Shown piece by piece: positions 1 to 7,710 of a stretch of 28,215 nucleotides of DNA. Within the stretch, counting starts at the first letter, position 1, and each line of letters starts with the position of its first letter. The notes under the pieces were generated by a model. That model searched no databases and was not told the DNA's origin. It saw only the letters and a program-made list of their open reading frames with translations. This stretch comes from UBA6902 sp964393845 (GTDB lineage: Bacteria > Nitrospirota > Thermodesulfovibrionia > UBA6902): contig CAYMUX010000033.1 of the NCBI GenBank assembly GCA_964393845.1, forward strand, positions 1-28,215. Reading direction: 5' to 3'. The position numbers and the translations under genes are program-made.

Positions 1-19
1 TTATAAAATCCCCCTTCAT

Positions 20-74
20 CCCCCTTTTTCAAAGGGGGAGACAGGAATTAACCCATACTCTTATGCGAAGACCC
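20..74. repeat. Left copy of 55-bp inverted repeat flanking the locus
   Basis: The reverse complement of this stretch matches 28161-28215 at 53 of 55 positions; the differences are at 56 and 64. Its outer part is a palindrome with 8-bp arms CCCCCTTT (20-27) and AAAGGGGG (31-38) around TTC. The bases outside it (9-19) repeat the CCCCCTT theme, so the true repeat may extend past the left edge. It lies directly upstream of the plus-strand polymerase gene, just as the right copy lies directly upstream of the minus-strand gene at the other end. It looks like a dispersed intergenic repeat. No transposase is present. Confidence 0.9.
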
Positions 75-97
75 AACTCATTAGAATATTGACAGAC

Positions 98-1345
98 ATG
101 GAAAAAAAATATGAGATTATAGATAAAGTAATTGAGATAGAAATTTATCTTTATATTGTTTTTTTATTCGTTACCAAAGGTGAAGGGATAAGGAACATTC
201 TGCTTTTTTCCGGATTTTTTCTCTGGCTGATCACCCTGAAATACAGAAAAAATAAATGGATATTAAAGGAACCGGCATCAATATTATTTTGGGTATTTAT
301 GGCGACTATCCTTATATCAACAGCTCTTTCCATAGACCCGTTTTACTCTCTCAAGAGCCTGAAAGATTATCCTTTAAAGTCAGTAATAATTTTTTGCCTT
401 ATATCCACAACACTTTCAGATGAAAGGCGATTAAAGGTATTTGTTTTTTTAACTTTTCCAATACTCGTTTTTACTATATCTTCCGGTTATTACAGTTACT
501 TTGCTTATGATCTCCCTCTCATGAAACCCATTACATTTCTCAGACATGCCTGGCACTCGAGGTTTGCCATGGACATAAATACCCTCCTTCCTTTTGTGTT
601 AATTCTATTGTTAACTGCCAGAGATAAAAAATTTAAAATCGTATTGGGTGTCACAATCATTGCCAGTATAATAGCGCTTATACTCAGTACATCACGGGCC
701 GGACTCGCATCTTTTCTAAGCATGGTTATGGTGATGACATTTTATTTTATGAAAAAACACAAATGGAACCTCAAATTGGTGGCGGCAGGCATGATATTGC
801 TGATATCAATTATTGGAACAGCATCGTATTACTCTTATCCGGCAGAAAAAAAGGCAGACTTAATACACGATATCACAACGCTTACAAGAAGGACGGCTAT
901 CTGGGGGCCTCTTGTCGATGCAGCGTTCCAGCGGCCTGTCTTCGGATGGGGTTATGGCCCGGATATATTTTCACTCGACAAGCCGTTCGAGAAAACTCCT
1001 TACAGGGTAGCGCCCGTTAATCAGGATTCTGCTTTTAGAAACCCCCACAACGCCTTTCTCAGGGTTTTATTTCATCAGGGGGTAGTTGGTCTGGTCCCCT
1101 ACATAGCACTGCTTATTGTTGCAACAAGGGCTTTCTGGAGAGGATTTTATAATGCAGGCGGGAACCCATTACAAAGATATATTCTTATGGCATGTACATG
1201 TCTTATGATAGGCAATTTTTTTGTGAATGCAATAGTAACGAATACGGAATTAATAGACTTGACCTTTATGATGGGGATCGGCCTGGCGGCCTGCAATTCA
1301 GGCCGTCAAACGGGGCCTTCTCATAATATAAATTACTCCTCTTAA
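98..1345 (+). CDS. O-antigen polymerase/ligase family membrane protein (Wzy_C/WaaL type)
   Basis: A polytopic inner-membrane protein of 415 residues from the ATG chosen here. Counting from a possible upstream TTG at 89 adds three residues. About ten to twelve hydrophobic segments surround a large loop typical of the O-antigen ligase/polymerase family. Landmarks are STSRAG in the middle of the protein, a loop with RTAIW followed by VFGWGYG, and NPHNAFLRVLFHQGVVGL near the C-terminus. These resemble the conserved Arg and His sites of Wzy_C proteins. The family joins lipid-linked repeat units into a polymer or transfers polymer to an acceptor on the periplasmic face; sequence alone does not separate Wzy from WaaL. 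It is the only plus-strand gene, has no clear Shine-Dalgarno sequence, and its last 48 nt overlap the oppositely oriented GT2 gene. Confidence 0.82.
   Translation: MEKKYEIIDKVIEIEIYLYIVFLFVTKGEGIRNILLFSGFFLWLITLKYRKNKWILKEPASILFWVFMATILISTALSIDPFYSLKSLKDYPLKSVIIFCLISTTLSDERRLKVFVFLTFPILVFTISSGYYSYFAYDLPLMKPITFLRHAWHSRFAMDINTLLPFVLILLLTARDKKFKIVLGVTIIASIIALILSTSRAGLASFLSMVMVMTFYFMKKHKWNLKLVAAGMILLISIIGTASYYSYPAEKKADLIHDITTLTRRTAIWGPLVDAAFQRPVFGWGYGPDIFSLDKPFEKTPYRVAPVNQDSAFRNPHNAFLRVLFHQGVVGLVPYIALLIVATRAFWRGFYNAGGNPLQRYILMACTCLMIGNFFVNAIVTNTELIDLTFMMGIGLAACNSGRQTGPSHNINYSS
1287..1305. other. Hairpin over the convergent gene ends
   Basis: A 7-bp stem (CGGCCTG at 1287-1293 pairing with CAGGCCG at 1299-1305) encloses a 5-nt loop. 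It lies inside the overlap zone of the polymerase and GT2 genes and includes the GT2 stop codon (1298-1300). There is no T-run on either side, so it is not a canonical intrinsic terminator, though it could define RNA 3' ends. Confidence 0.45.
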
Positions 1346-2278
1346 AACGCCAGCAAATTGCGCTGCTGCCCTGAAAAACAACAAAACAGGGGACAGCGCC
1401 CCTGTCATGAAATCGCTTCTGCATGCTCTTAATACAAAAGGAATTGTTGTGATGATAAAACATAGCAGCAATAATAGAGCAAGATATGGAGCGCTGCCGC
1501 TCACGAGCGAAAAGATTGCGCTTATGCATATGGCAGGCGGTAAGAGCAGCTGAAATTTCATGATCCCCGGAGTGTGGGAATCTTTGATTGCCTTGTTGGG
1601 GTTTTTTTTGACCGCAACTATTCTCCAGAATGCAAACTTATATTTTTTCCTGAGATAATTAATGATGTTATCAGGGTGTGTGTGATATACAACGGCATCC
1701 GGATTAAAGACCATTTTATATCCCCTGTTTGATAAGCGGTAAGACAATTCAACGTCTTCGGCGCATGCCACCGGGAAATCGGTATCGTAGCCGTTCATTT
1801 CAAGAAAGACTTTTTTCCTGAAACCCGCTGAATATGTATCAATAAAGTCGATATATTCATCTCTCAGCATGTAGCTATATTTATCTTCATACTCCAGTTG
1901 AACAAATCGTGCGGTGATTTCCCTCTGCCGTGTTTTATAGGCGCCCTTTACGCCGGCCACTTCCGGATTTTCTTTAAAGGGCCTCAGCATTTCAGAAATC
2001 CAGTTTTGCATGGGGCAGCAGTCCGAGTCAGTGAATAGAATGATTTCTCCCCCGGCTTCAGATGCCCCTTTATTTCTTGCAGCCGCCGGGCCGGCATTTT
2101 TCTGACTTATGACTTTTACGCTGCTGAATCCGGAGACGATTTGTGGTGTTGAATCATTTGAGCCGTCATCAATAACAATAACTTCAAATTCTTCGGCGCA
2201 GTCCTGCTCCATCAGAGATTCCAGACATTTCTTGATGGTTTTCTCGGCATTGTATGCAGGTATGATCACAGTGACCAT
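1298..2278 (-). CDS. Family 2 glycosyltransferase with C-terminal membrane segments
   Basis: A GT-A fold glycosyltransferase of 326 residues that probably adds a sugar to a lipid-linked intermediate at the inner face of the membrane. Visible motifs are the N-terminal VIIPAYN, the nucleotide-binding IDDGS (36-40), a DXD-like TDSD (83-86), and ED at 174-175 at the place of the usual catalytic acid region, followed by LSYRL. After about residue 235 there are about two or three hydrophobic segments, so it is membrane-anchored. The start lies 1 nt after the stop of the radical-SAM gene upstream, which implies translational coupling. It is the last gene of the minus-strand run. The donor and acceptor sugars cannot be read from the sequence. 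Confidence 0.9.
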   Translation of the reverse strand: MVTVIIPAYNAEKTIKKCLESLMEQDCAEEFEVIVIDDGSNDSTPQIVSGFSSVKVISQKNAGPAAARNKGASEAGGEIILFTDSDCCPMQNWISEMLRPFKENPEVAGVKGAYKTRQREITARFVQLEYEDKYSYMLRDEYIDFIDTYSAGFRKKVFLEMNGYDTDFPVACAEDVELSYRLSNRGYKMVFNPDAVVYHTHPDNIINYLRKKYKFAFWRIVAVKKNPNKAIKDSHTPGIMKFQLLLPPAICISAIFSLVSGSAPYLALLLLLCFIITTIPFVLRACRSDFMTGALSPVLLFFRAAAQFAGVLRGVIYIMRRPRLTA

Positions 2279-2279
2279 A

Positions 2280-3764
2280 TTAACAGCCGCAGTCCTTCTT
2301 TCCCGGCCCTTTGAGAATATGCTTTGAGAGCGTCAATGCGCCTTTTGAAAGTCTCTTCAGCTCCTGGGGATTTGAGAGGCCCTGAATAATTTTTTTTGCT
2401 ATATAGGACGGTCTTGTATAGAACTTCTGCCGCGCCTTATCACAAAAAGCGACAAGTTCATGATTTGTCAGCCCGGGCCTTGAGATAACACAATTGTGCA
2501 TGCCTTCGGGAGAAAGCCATTCCCTGAAATCATCTGTTGTTAAATACCTGTTTTCGGTTGCCCATTGATAGGCTTCGGTACCGGGATAGATCATAATGGG
2601 GAAAAATTGCGCGGTATCAGGATTGAGCTGCAGGGCGAACTCAAGAGTTTTTTCAAGGGTGGCCTTTGTCTCATTGGGGTTGCCGACAAGGAAGCATCCG
2701 TGAATTAGAATTCCCGCCTTCTTTGCATCCATAAAAAACTGCTTGATTTTTGGTACCGTGATTTTCTTTTTCATGGAATCAAGGACCGCTTGGTCGCCGC
2801 TTTCAATGCCTACGCAGAAAAGTCTAGCGCCCGCCTTCCTCAATGCCTGCATTGTCTCCAGATCAATGTCGGCGCGGGAATTGGCAGACCACTTAAATTT
2901 TAGGCCCCGTTTAACTATTTCCTCTGCGAATTCCAGGGACCTTTTTTTATTTACAGTAAGGGTATCGTCCTCAAACATTACCTCTTTGAGGTCAGGAAAA
3001 TTTGTCAGACAATACTCGATCTCATCCACTACATTTTTTATGCTCCGGTATCTCAATTTATGACCGTTGAACGTCTGAGGATACAAGCAGTAAACGCAGC
3101 GATGGGGACAGCCCCTGCCTGTAATAAGCGTAACAATCGGATGTCTGCTGTGCGCATAAAAATAGTCCCTGTAATCAAGATGCTTTTTGTAAACTCTGCT
3201 GACAAAAGGGAGCGCATCAACGTCTTCGAGAAATTCTCTGTCTTTGTTATGAATAATTTCATCTGCTACCCTGAATGAAAGGCCGTCTATTTTCTTTAAT
3301 CCTTCTTTGTCGGGCAGTCCCTTTTTTAACAGCAGGGCAAGCTCGAGCGCGGTATACTCGTATTCCCTTCTAGTCACAGCATCAATAGAAGTGTTTATCT
3401 TCAATGTTTCTTCAGGCATGGCGGAGGGGTGTGTGCCGACAAGCACGGTAAAGCTTTTTACCAGCTCCTTTACTTTAACGGCCACATCCGCATCATTATA
3501 AATACTGGGGGTAGAAGTGTCTATGATTGTAAGCGCTGGGGCGAATTCTTTTGCTGATGCAAGGACCTCATCAAGCCCTATCCGTTTGGCAGGCGCATCA
3601 ATGATCTTGACTTCAAAGCCGTTTTGTTCAAGAAGCCCTGCCGCATAACAGAGCCACATGGGATAATAAAACGTCCCGCTCTTGGTGACAGCCGGGCTGC
3701 GCTGTTCCCTAGAGAATTTCCCGTGACTGCTCATGAAAGGCGGATTTAAAAATAAAACTTTCAT
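2280..3764 (-). CDS. B12-binding-domain radical SAM protein (first of four)
   Basis: 494 residues. The N-terminal ~150 residues resemble the cobalamin-binding Rossmann domain of this superfamily (LFLNPPF at 4-10, YYPMWLCYAAGLLEQNG, then THPSAMPEE). The radical-SAM core carries CxxxCxxC at C219, C223 and C226 (GRGCPHRCVYC), the ligands of a [4Fe-4S] cluster that cleaves S-adenosylmethionine. Family members catalyse methylation, ring or rearrangement chemistry; the reaction here is unknown. The protein ends with Asp-Cys-Gly-Cys, which is unusual. The start overlaps the HepT stop as ATGA, and the gene is followed after 1 nt by the GT2 gene, so it is co-translated with both. Its place suggests tailoring of a glycan or its lipid carrier, which is inference. 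Confidence 0.88.
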   Translation of the reverse strand: MKVLFLNPPFMSSHGKFSREQRSPAVTKSGTFYYPMWLCYAAGLLEQNGFEVKIIDAPAKRIGLDEVLASAKEFAPALTIIDTSTPSIYNDADVAVKVKELVKSFTVLVGTHPSAMPEETLKINTSIDAVTRREYEYTALELALLLKKGLPDKEGLKKIDGLSFRVADEIIHNKDREFLEDVDALPFVSRVYKKHLDYRDYFYAHSRHPIVTLITGRGCPHRCVYCLYPQTFNGHKLRYRSIKNVVDEIEYCLTNFPDLKEVMFEDDTLTVNKKRSLEFAEEIVKRGLKFKWSANSRADIDLETMQALRKAGARLFCVGIESGDQAVLDSMKKKITVPKIKQFFMDAKKAGILIHGCFLVGNPNETKATLEKTLEFALQLNPDTAQFFPIMIYPGTEAYQWATENRYLTTDDFREWLSPEGMHNCVISRPGLTNHELVAFCDKARQKFYTRPSYIAKKIIQGLSNPQELKRLSKGALTLSKHILKGPGKKDCGC

Positions 3765-4165
3765 AAAGCGTTCTCTATCTGTCTGACAAAGGCCGATACA
3801 TCGTCAAGCTTGGAAATCACTTCATTACATATGACCTTTGCGTCTATCTGCTCATAGTCGTGGGCAAGAAAGTTTCTAAACCCTGCGATCTTCGCAAAAT
3901 CATCGGCAAAGGCAGAGTCCAATATCTTATTCTCGCCAAGTATGTCAAATGCCTCTTGATATGACTGCGGGATCCTAAGGTTCTTATGCTTTATAACCAT
4001 CTCAGCTAGCGCTATGCAGGTGTCCGATAACAGATATAAATAATGAAGCAGGGCCCCTCGGTATACGGGATCGGCCGTAAATTTATTTATGCAATCATCC
4101 TGTATTGATTTGATGAAAAAGAGATGTTCCTTGATTCGCCCTATTTTCTGATAAATTCTTTCCAT
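3761..4165 (-). CDS. hepT: HepT-like HEPN-domain toxin (DUF86)
   Basis: A helical protein of 134 residues with the HEPN RNase signature Rx4HxY at R97, H102 and Y104 (RNFLAHDY). In characterised HepT/MntA pairs this motif is the active site and the tyrosine is the target of AMPylation by the antitoxin. The length matches known HepT proteins (about 133). The gene partner is the nucleotidyltransferase immediately upstream; stop and start share one base (TAATG). The stop codon also overlaps the start of the next radical-SAM gene as ATGA. Translational coupling on both sides within a polysaccharide operon is unusual. The motif is intact, so there is no sign of decay. Confidence 0.88.
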   Translation of the reverse strand: MERIYQKIGRIKEHLFFIKSIQDDCINKFTADPVYRGALLHYLYLLSDTCIALAEMVIKHKNLRIPQSYQEAFDILGENKILDSAFADDFAKIAGFRNFLAHDYEQIDAKVICNEVISKLDDVSAFVRQIENAL

Positions 4166-4560
4166 TACACACCGATTATATTAAATCTTTGTTCCTTGAA
4201 ATCTATTGCTTGATGCAGTATCCTGCACTCAAAACTTTTTCTTAATTCAGTGGCTGTGTCATATATCAACACCCCGTGTCTTATTATCTCATCAAGGAGA
4301 ACAATATTAGTTGCGGCATTGAGAACTACTATATCAATATCGTTCCTCTTTAACGCCCTGCAAAAATCCGAATATAACGAAAGCTTTATATTAAAGTCCG
4401 TTTCTTTTTTCGCGTCTGAAAGAAAAACGGCGATATCTATGTCACTCAACGGATACACTGTATCCCCCGCAGCAGAGCCGAAAAGATACGCGAACACTAC
4501 CGCGTCTTTGTATTTCCCGAAAACTGATGCAAGAACATCTTTTATACTTTCTATTTCCAT
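4165..4560 (-). CDS. mntA: MntA-like minimal nucleotidyltransferase antitoxin
   Basis: 131 residues with the polymerase-beta-like nucleotidyltransferase signature GSx10DxD: G28, S29, then D40 and D42 (SDIDIAVF). A third acidic position is likely at D76 in NDIDIVVLN. In the known system MntA adds AMP groups to the HepT tyrosine and so neutralises the toxin. All catalytic residues seem to be kept. The gene precedes hepT with a one-base overlap and lies 32 nt behind the upstream radical-SAM gene. A weak AGG about 10 nt before the ATG is the only ribosome-binding signal, so it probably shares the message of its neighbours. Confidence 0.88.
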   Translation of the reverse strand: MEIESIKDVLASVFGKYKDAVVFAYLFGSAAGDTVYPLSDIDIAVFLSDAKKETDFNIKLSLYSDFCRALKRNDIDIVVLNAATNIVLLDEIIRHGVLIYDTATELRKSFECRILHQAIDFKEQRFNIIGV

Positions 4561-4592
4561 TGACGTTTTACCTGCTTAATGATGTAATATTT

Positions 4593-6032
4593 TCAATTGG
4601 TTGATACCTTCATAAACGCCTTCTTCAGATTTCTCCTCAACGCGCCGCTTTTCATCAATTTGTCCTGGACCCAGTCGTTCACATAAATTTTTGCAGCTAA
4701 CGCGGCCGCAGGGCCGAGCTTGGGAGCGAGCGACGACTTCATGGAATTATACCTGATTTTTTTTCTTACGTCTCTAACCATCCTCAGGGCTTCTTCCCGC
4801 TGCTTCTTGTTAAGGTCAGGCGTCTGGAAGACCGGGGTGAAATCCCACTGGGAACAATTATTGAGATAGTCTTCGGAGTCAACCAGGAAATAATCATTCT
4901 CTTTTACCCAATCATAAAGCCTGCTCTGGGGGAATGGGATCAGATTGTAAAATCTTGCATCGAATACAGGATACTTGAGCGCAAGATTAATGGAGTCCCT
5001 GATATCATCCATTGTTTCCCCGGGAGACCCCACGATAAAGAATAGCGTAACTCTGTATCCTAAATCCAGCGCATCCCGGATCGCTTTTTCAATAGCCTCC
5101 ATTTTTATGCCCTTGTTAATATTTTTGAGTACCTTGTCATTCCCGCCCTCTACTCCAAAGGCCAGGTATGCGAACCCGGCTTCCTTCATTAATTTCAATA
5201 GTTCGTAATCCACCCTGTCTGCCCTTACCCCATTGTTGCAGTTCAGCTCTATACCATGAAGGCTTCCTGTTTTTATACTTTCGCAAATATCAACGACCCT
5301 CTGACGGTCAAACGTAAAATTGTCGTCAAGCATACTAAACTGCCTGTAGCCCCTGTCATACCAGTACCGGATTTCACCGACGATGCTCTCAGCGCTGCGC
5401 TTGCGCCATTTCCTTCCAATGGCGGCCTTGACCGGACAGTATATGCAGCCATGCGGACATCCCCTGGATGAAGCGATGCCGATTTCCTCTGTCACATATT
5501 TATCAAGGGGAAATTTTTCGAACTTTGGGAAAGGTATTGAATCCAGGTTTTCAGAAAAGGCCCGTTCACCGGTAAAAAGGACCTCACCGCCATTTCTGTA
5601 AATCAGTCCTTTTATGGATGCAGGCTTCTCTCCATTGCAAAGCTCCAGCATGGCCTGTTCCCCTTCAAGAACGATTCCGTAATCCAGTTCAGGACACTCC
5701 TCAAGGACCTTCTCCCTGACAGTCGATATATGCGGACCGCCTGCTGCAATATTTATTGAAGGGTGCGACTGCCTGATGAAACGGATGATTTCGTAAGATC
5801 TCCTGTACATGAATGTCATCATGCTTATTCCGATCAAATCTGGCTTGTAGGCCGATATCTTATTATCGAGGTCGGACTGGGAAGCTCCGGCAGCCATGTC
5901 AACGACATCATAATCAATACGGTTTGCTTTAAGAGTCTCTGCAATATAACCAAGTCCCGCAGGTGGACGGAGCGCCCCGAAATGGCCGCCCTTGTAGTCC
6001 GGGAATACAAGCAGAATCCTGTTATATTTCAT
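4593..6032 (-). CDS. B12-binding-domain radical SAM protein (second)
   Basis: 479 residues. The N-terminal half shows a clear cobalamin-binding-type Rossmann pattern: LRPPAGLGYIAETL (21-34), PDLIGISMMTF (64-74), AAGGPHIST (96-104) and a VLEGEQ end. The radical-SAM centre is C192, C196 and C199 in SRGCPHGCIYC. The C-terminal part (about 400-479) is basic and helical and may bind substrate. No DxHxxG motif is obvious, which fits other B12-dependent radical-SAM proteins. The 4-nt ATGA overlap with the capsule-synthesis-like gene upstream ties the two in translation. The substrate is unknown; a role in surface glycan or lipid-carrier modification is inferred from context only. Confidence 0.88.
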   Translation of the reverse strand: MKYNRILLVFPDYKGGHFGALRPPAGLGYIAETLKANRIDYDVVDMAAGASQSDLDNKISAYKPDLIGISMMTFMYRRSYEIIRFIRQSHPSINIAAGGPHISTVREKVLEECPELDYGIVLEGEQAMLELCNGEKPASIKGLIYRNGGEVLFTGERAFSENLDSIPFPKFEKFPLDKYVTEEIGIASSRGCPHGCIYCPVKAAIGRKWRKRSAESIVGEIRYWYDRGYRQFSMLDDNFTFDRQRVVDICESIKTGSLHGIELNCNNGVRADRVDYELLKLMKEAGFAYLAFGVEGGNDKVLKNINKGIKMEAIEKAIRDALDLGYRVTLFFIVGSPGETMDDIRDSINLALKYPVFDARFYNLIPFPQSRLYDWVKENDYFLVDSEDYLNNCSQWDFTPVFQTPDLNKKQREEALRMVRDVRKKIRYNSMKSSLAPKLGPAAALAAKIYVNDWVQDKLMKSGALRRNLKKAFMKVSTN

Positions 6033-7441
6033 TTTGCCGTTCCCTCAAGCACATGGGAATCATTCGCGATGACCCCGGATTTTGACAGGAAACTTTTTAG
6101 AGACGCATAAAAGTCATTTACATTCTCCAGGCTGTTCTCATACAGCTCGCCTTTATAGGTCCATTGAAAAGCTTGATTGAGAAAGTATTCAGTTTTCTTA
6201 ATATCAGGTTTGGAATCTATTGCCGCAGAGATCGCATTTGAAATGTCCGAAATATTATCTACGTCAACGGTGACCCCTTTTCCCCTGTAAAATGTCCTGC
6301 CCAGCACTACAACAGGCTTCCCCTGTATTATCGCCTCAACCCCGACTTTTGAATTGACCGTGATTATACAGGCTGCATTTTTGATAATGTCATATGAATT
6401 ATGTCCCGGATGAATCAGTCTTATATTGCTGTTTTGCAGCGCCTTTTTTAATTTTGGGAGCGAATGGCCGCCAATCGCTGCAGGATGTTCTTTAATGTAT
6501 AATTTATAACCTTCAGGGACACAGGCCGCTATCCGGCTTACAAGATTTTCCTGATCAAAAAATTCCGGGCACCGGGCCGTAAGCTGAACATCAAGCGGCA
6601 CATGGCACGGGTAATAAATATATTTTTCTCCTTCAACAGGATTTGTGTAAGAGGAGCTCAGAATTTTTCTCCTGAAGGCCTTTACTACATGCATAGTGAT
6701 GTACCGCAAAATCCAGTTATACTCTTCCTCCCTGCCGAGTATATATTTGTGATACATCTTTCTGGTCAGCCGCCTGAAATTGTCCGGCGAAAAAAGCCGC
6801 TTGAATGTCATGTCCTGGAAGAAGTGCCTGTCTTTTTTGGGAATGACAACGGTCTTCCGTGTCATGTATTCGTTTATTAACTGCTTTAACTCTTCACTCA
6901 TTGGTACATTCCCATCTCCATAATGCGGGATGTCTGCGTAAAAGTGATTTAGCGTAAACACTACCCTCTTCCTGAACATGGCGGGCTCAATGAATATGTG
7001 GTTAATATTGTTTTCCCTGGAAACGTAATAAAGCGTTAATGGCGCAACAAAGCCGCCGAGCTCCTGTATGATACATCCTATATTGTTTGACCGGAAGATA
7101 TTATTAAATATTGAATAATAATTTGCCGCCTTTGCTGTTAAGTCCTGCCTTTGTCTGCCGGATGTGTGCATCTCATGAAATATCAGGTGCTCAACGCTGA
7201 CCCCCAATTTCTTTTCAATGTCAGATACACCTATTTTATTAATCTCATTTTCTTTTAATCGCTTTATCTTATGCAGGCTAAAGTAAGTTATGCCTTCCTT
7301 ATCAAGAATATCGTCTCCTGCCTCATGCAAGGTCAGAAAGGCAATATTCAGCCCCACCTCTTCTTTGAGTCTTTTGGCTATTGGGACAAAGAAGACTACT
7401 TCCTGCACTGCCATTATTGAGAAAAGAATATCGATTTTCAT
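6029..7441 (-). CDS. Capsule polysaccharide biosynthesis-like GT-B protein (Capsule_synth type)
   Basis: 470 residues, predicted soluble or peripheral. The C-terminal half has the pattern of the Capsule_synth/KpsS-KpsC-like group: IKEHPAAIGGH (316-326), HPGHNSYDII (344-353), TVNSKVGVEAI (361-371) and GKPVVVLGRTFY (374-385). Members of that group include transferases that use CMP-Kdo, which makes this a good candidate for transferring the CMP-activated nonulosonic acid made by this locus; that step is inference. The N-terminal half resembles a GT-B acceptor domain. The gene is first in the second minus-strand run, after a 269-nt AT-rich gap, and overlaps the next radical-SAM gene by 4 nt. No strong Shine-Dalgarno sequence precedes the ATG. 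Confidence 0.68.
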   Translation of the reverse strand: MKIDILFSIMAVQEVVFFVPIAKRLKEEVGLNIAFLTLHEAGDDILDKEGITYFSLHKIKRLKENEINKIGVSDIEKKLGVSVEHLIFHEMHTSGRQRQDLTAKAANYYSIFNNIFRSNNIGCIIQELGGFVAPLTLYYVSRENNINHIFIEPAMFRKRVVFTLNHFYADIPHYGDGNVPMSEELKQLINEYMTRKTVVIPKKDRHFFQDMTFKRLFSPDNFRRLTRKMYHKYILGREEEYNWILRYITMHVVKAFRRKILSSSYTNPVEGEKYIYYPCHVPLDVQLTARCPEFFDQENLVSRIAACVPEGYKLYIKEHPAAIGGHSLPKLKKALQNSNIRLIHPGHNSYDIIKNAACIITVNSKVGVEAIIQGKPVVVLGRTFYRGKGVTVDVDNISDISNAISAAIDSKPDIKKTEYFLNQAFQWTYKGELYENSLENVNDFYASLKSFLSKSGVIANDSHVLEGTAK

Positions 7442-7710
7442 GTTAAGGTGTTTATTATGTTCAGATAAAGAACTATTCCTTGCGGCATCCTGTATAGCAA
7501 CACCATATATAATACTATATGGCGGTAATTTCTTGCAGTTAGCCCAAATAATGCAGACATTGAAAAATAATTTGTTTAACTCGATAAATTTATAATCAAA
7601 TTATGCATATGGCTTTGAATAAAAGAATTCATCCTAACCTTGATTGAAAATGCGTTTAAGGTATCGAAAAACAAATAATTTTCCAACATCCGCATTATTT
7701 TAATTGCGAT
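7442..7710 (-). promoter_or_regulatory. AT-rich intergenic region, probable promoter region of the downstream run
   Basis: The longest gap of the minus-strand cluster (269 nt) and clearly AT-richer than its surroundings. It contains no credible open reading frame. An inverted repeat at 7503-7522 (CCATATA, 6-nt spacer, TATATGG) could be an operator or a small hairpin about 60 nt upstream of the next gene. No convincing -35/-10 pair with correct spacing was found by eye, so the promoter assignment rests on position and composition. Confidence 0.35.

Noticed and set aside
7290..7595. Plus-strand open frame reaching into the 269-nt gap
   Set aside because: More than half lies antisense to the Capsule_synth-like gene, and no ribosome-binding site or motif supports it.
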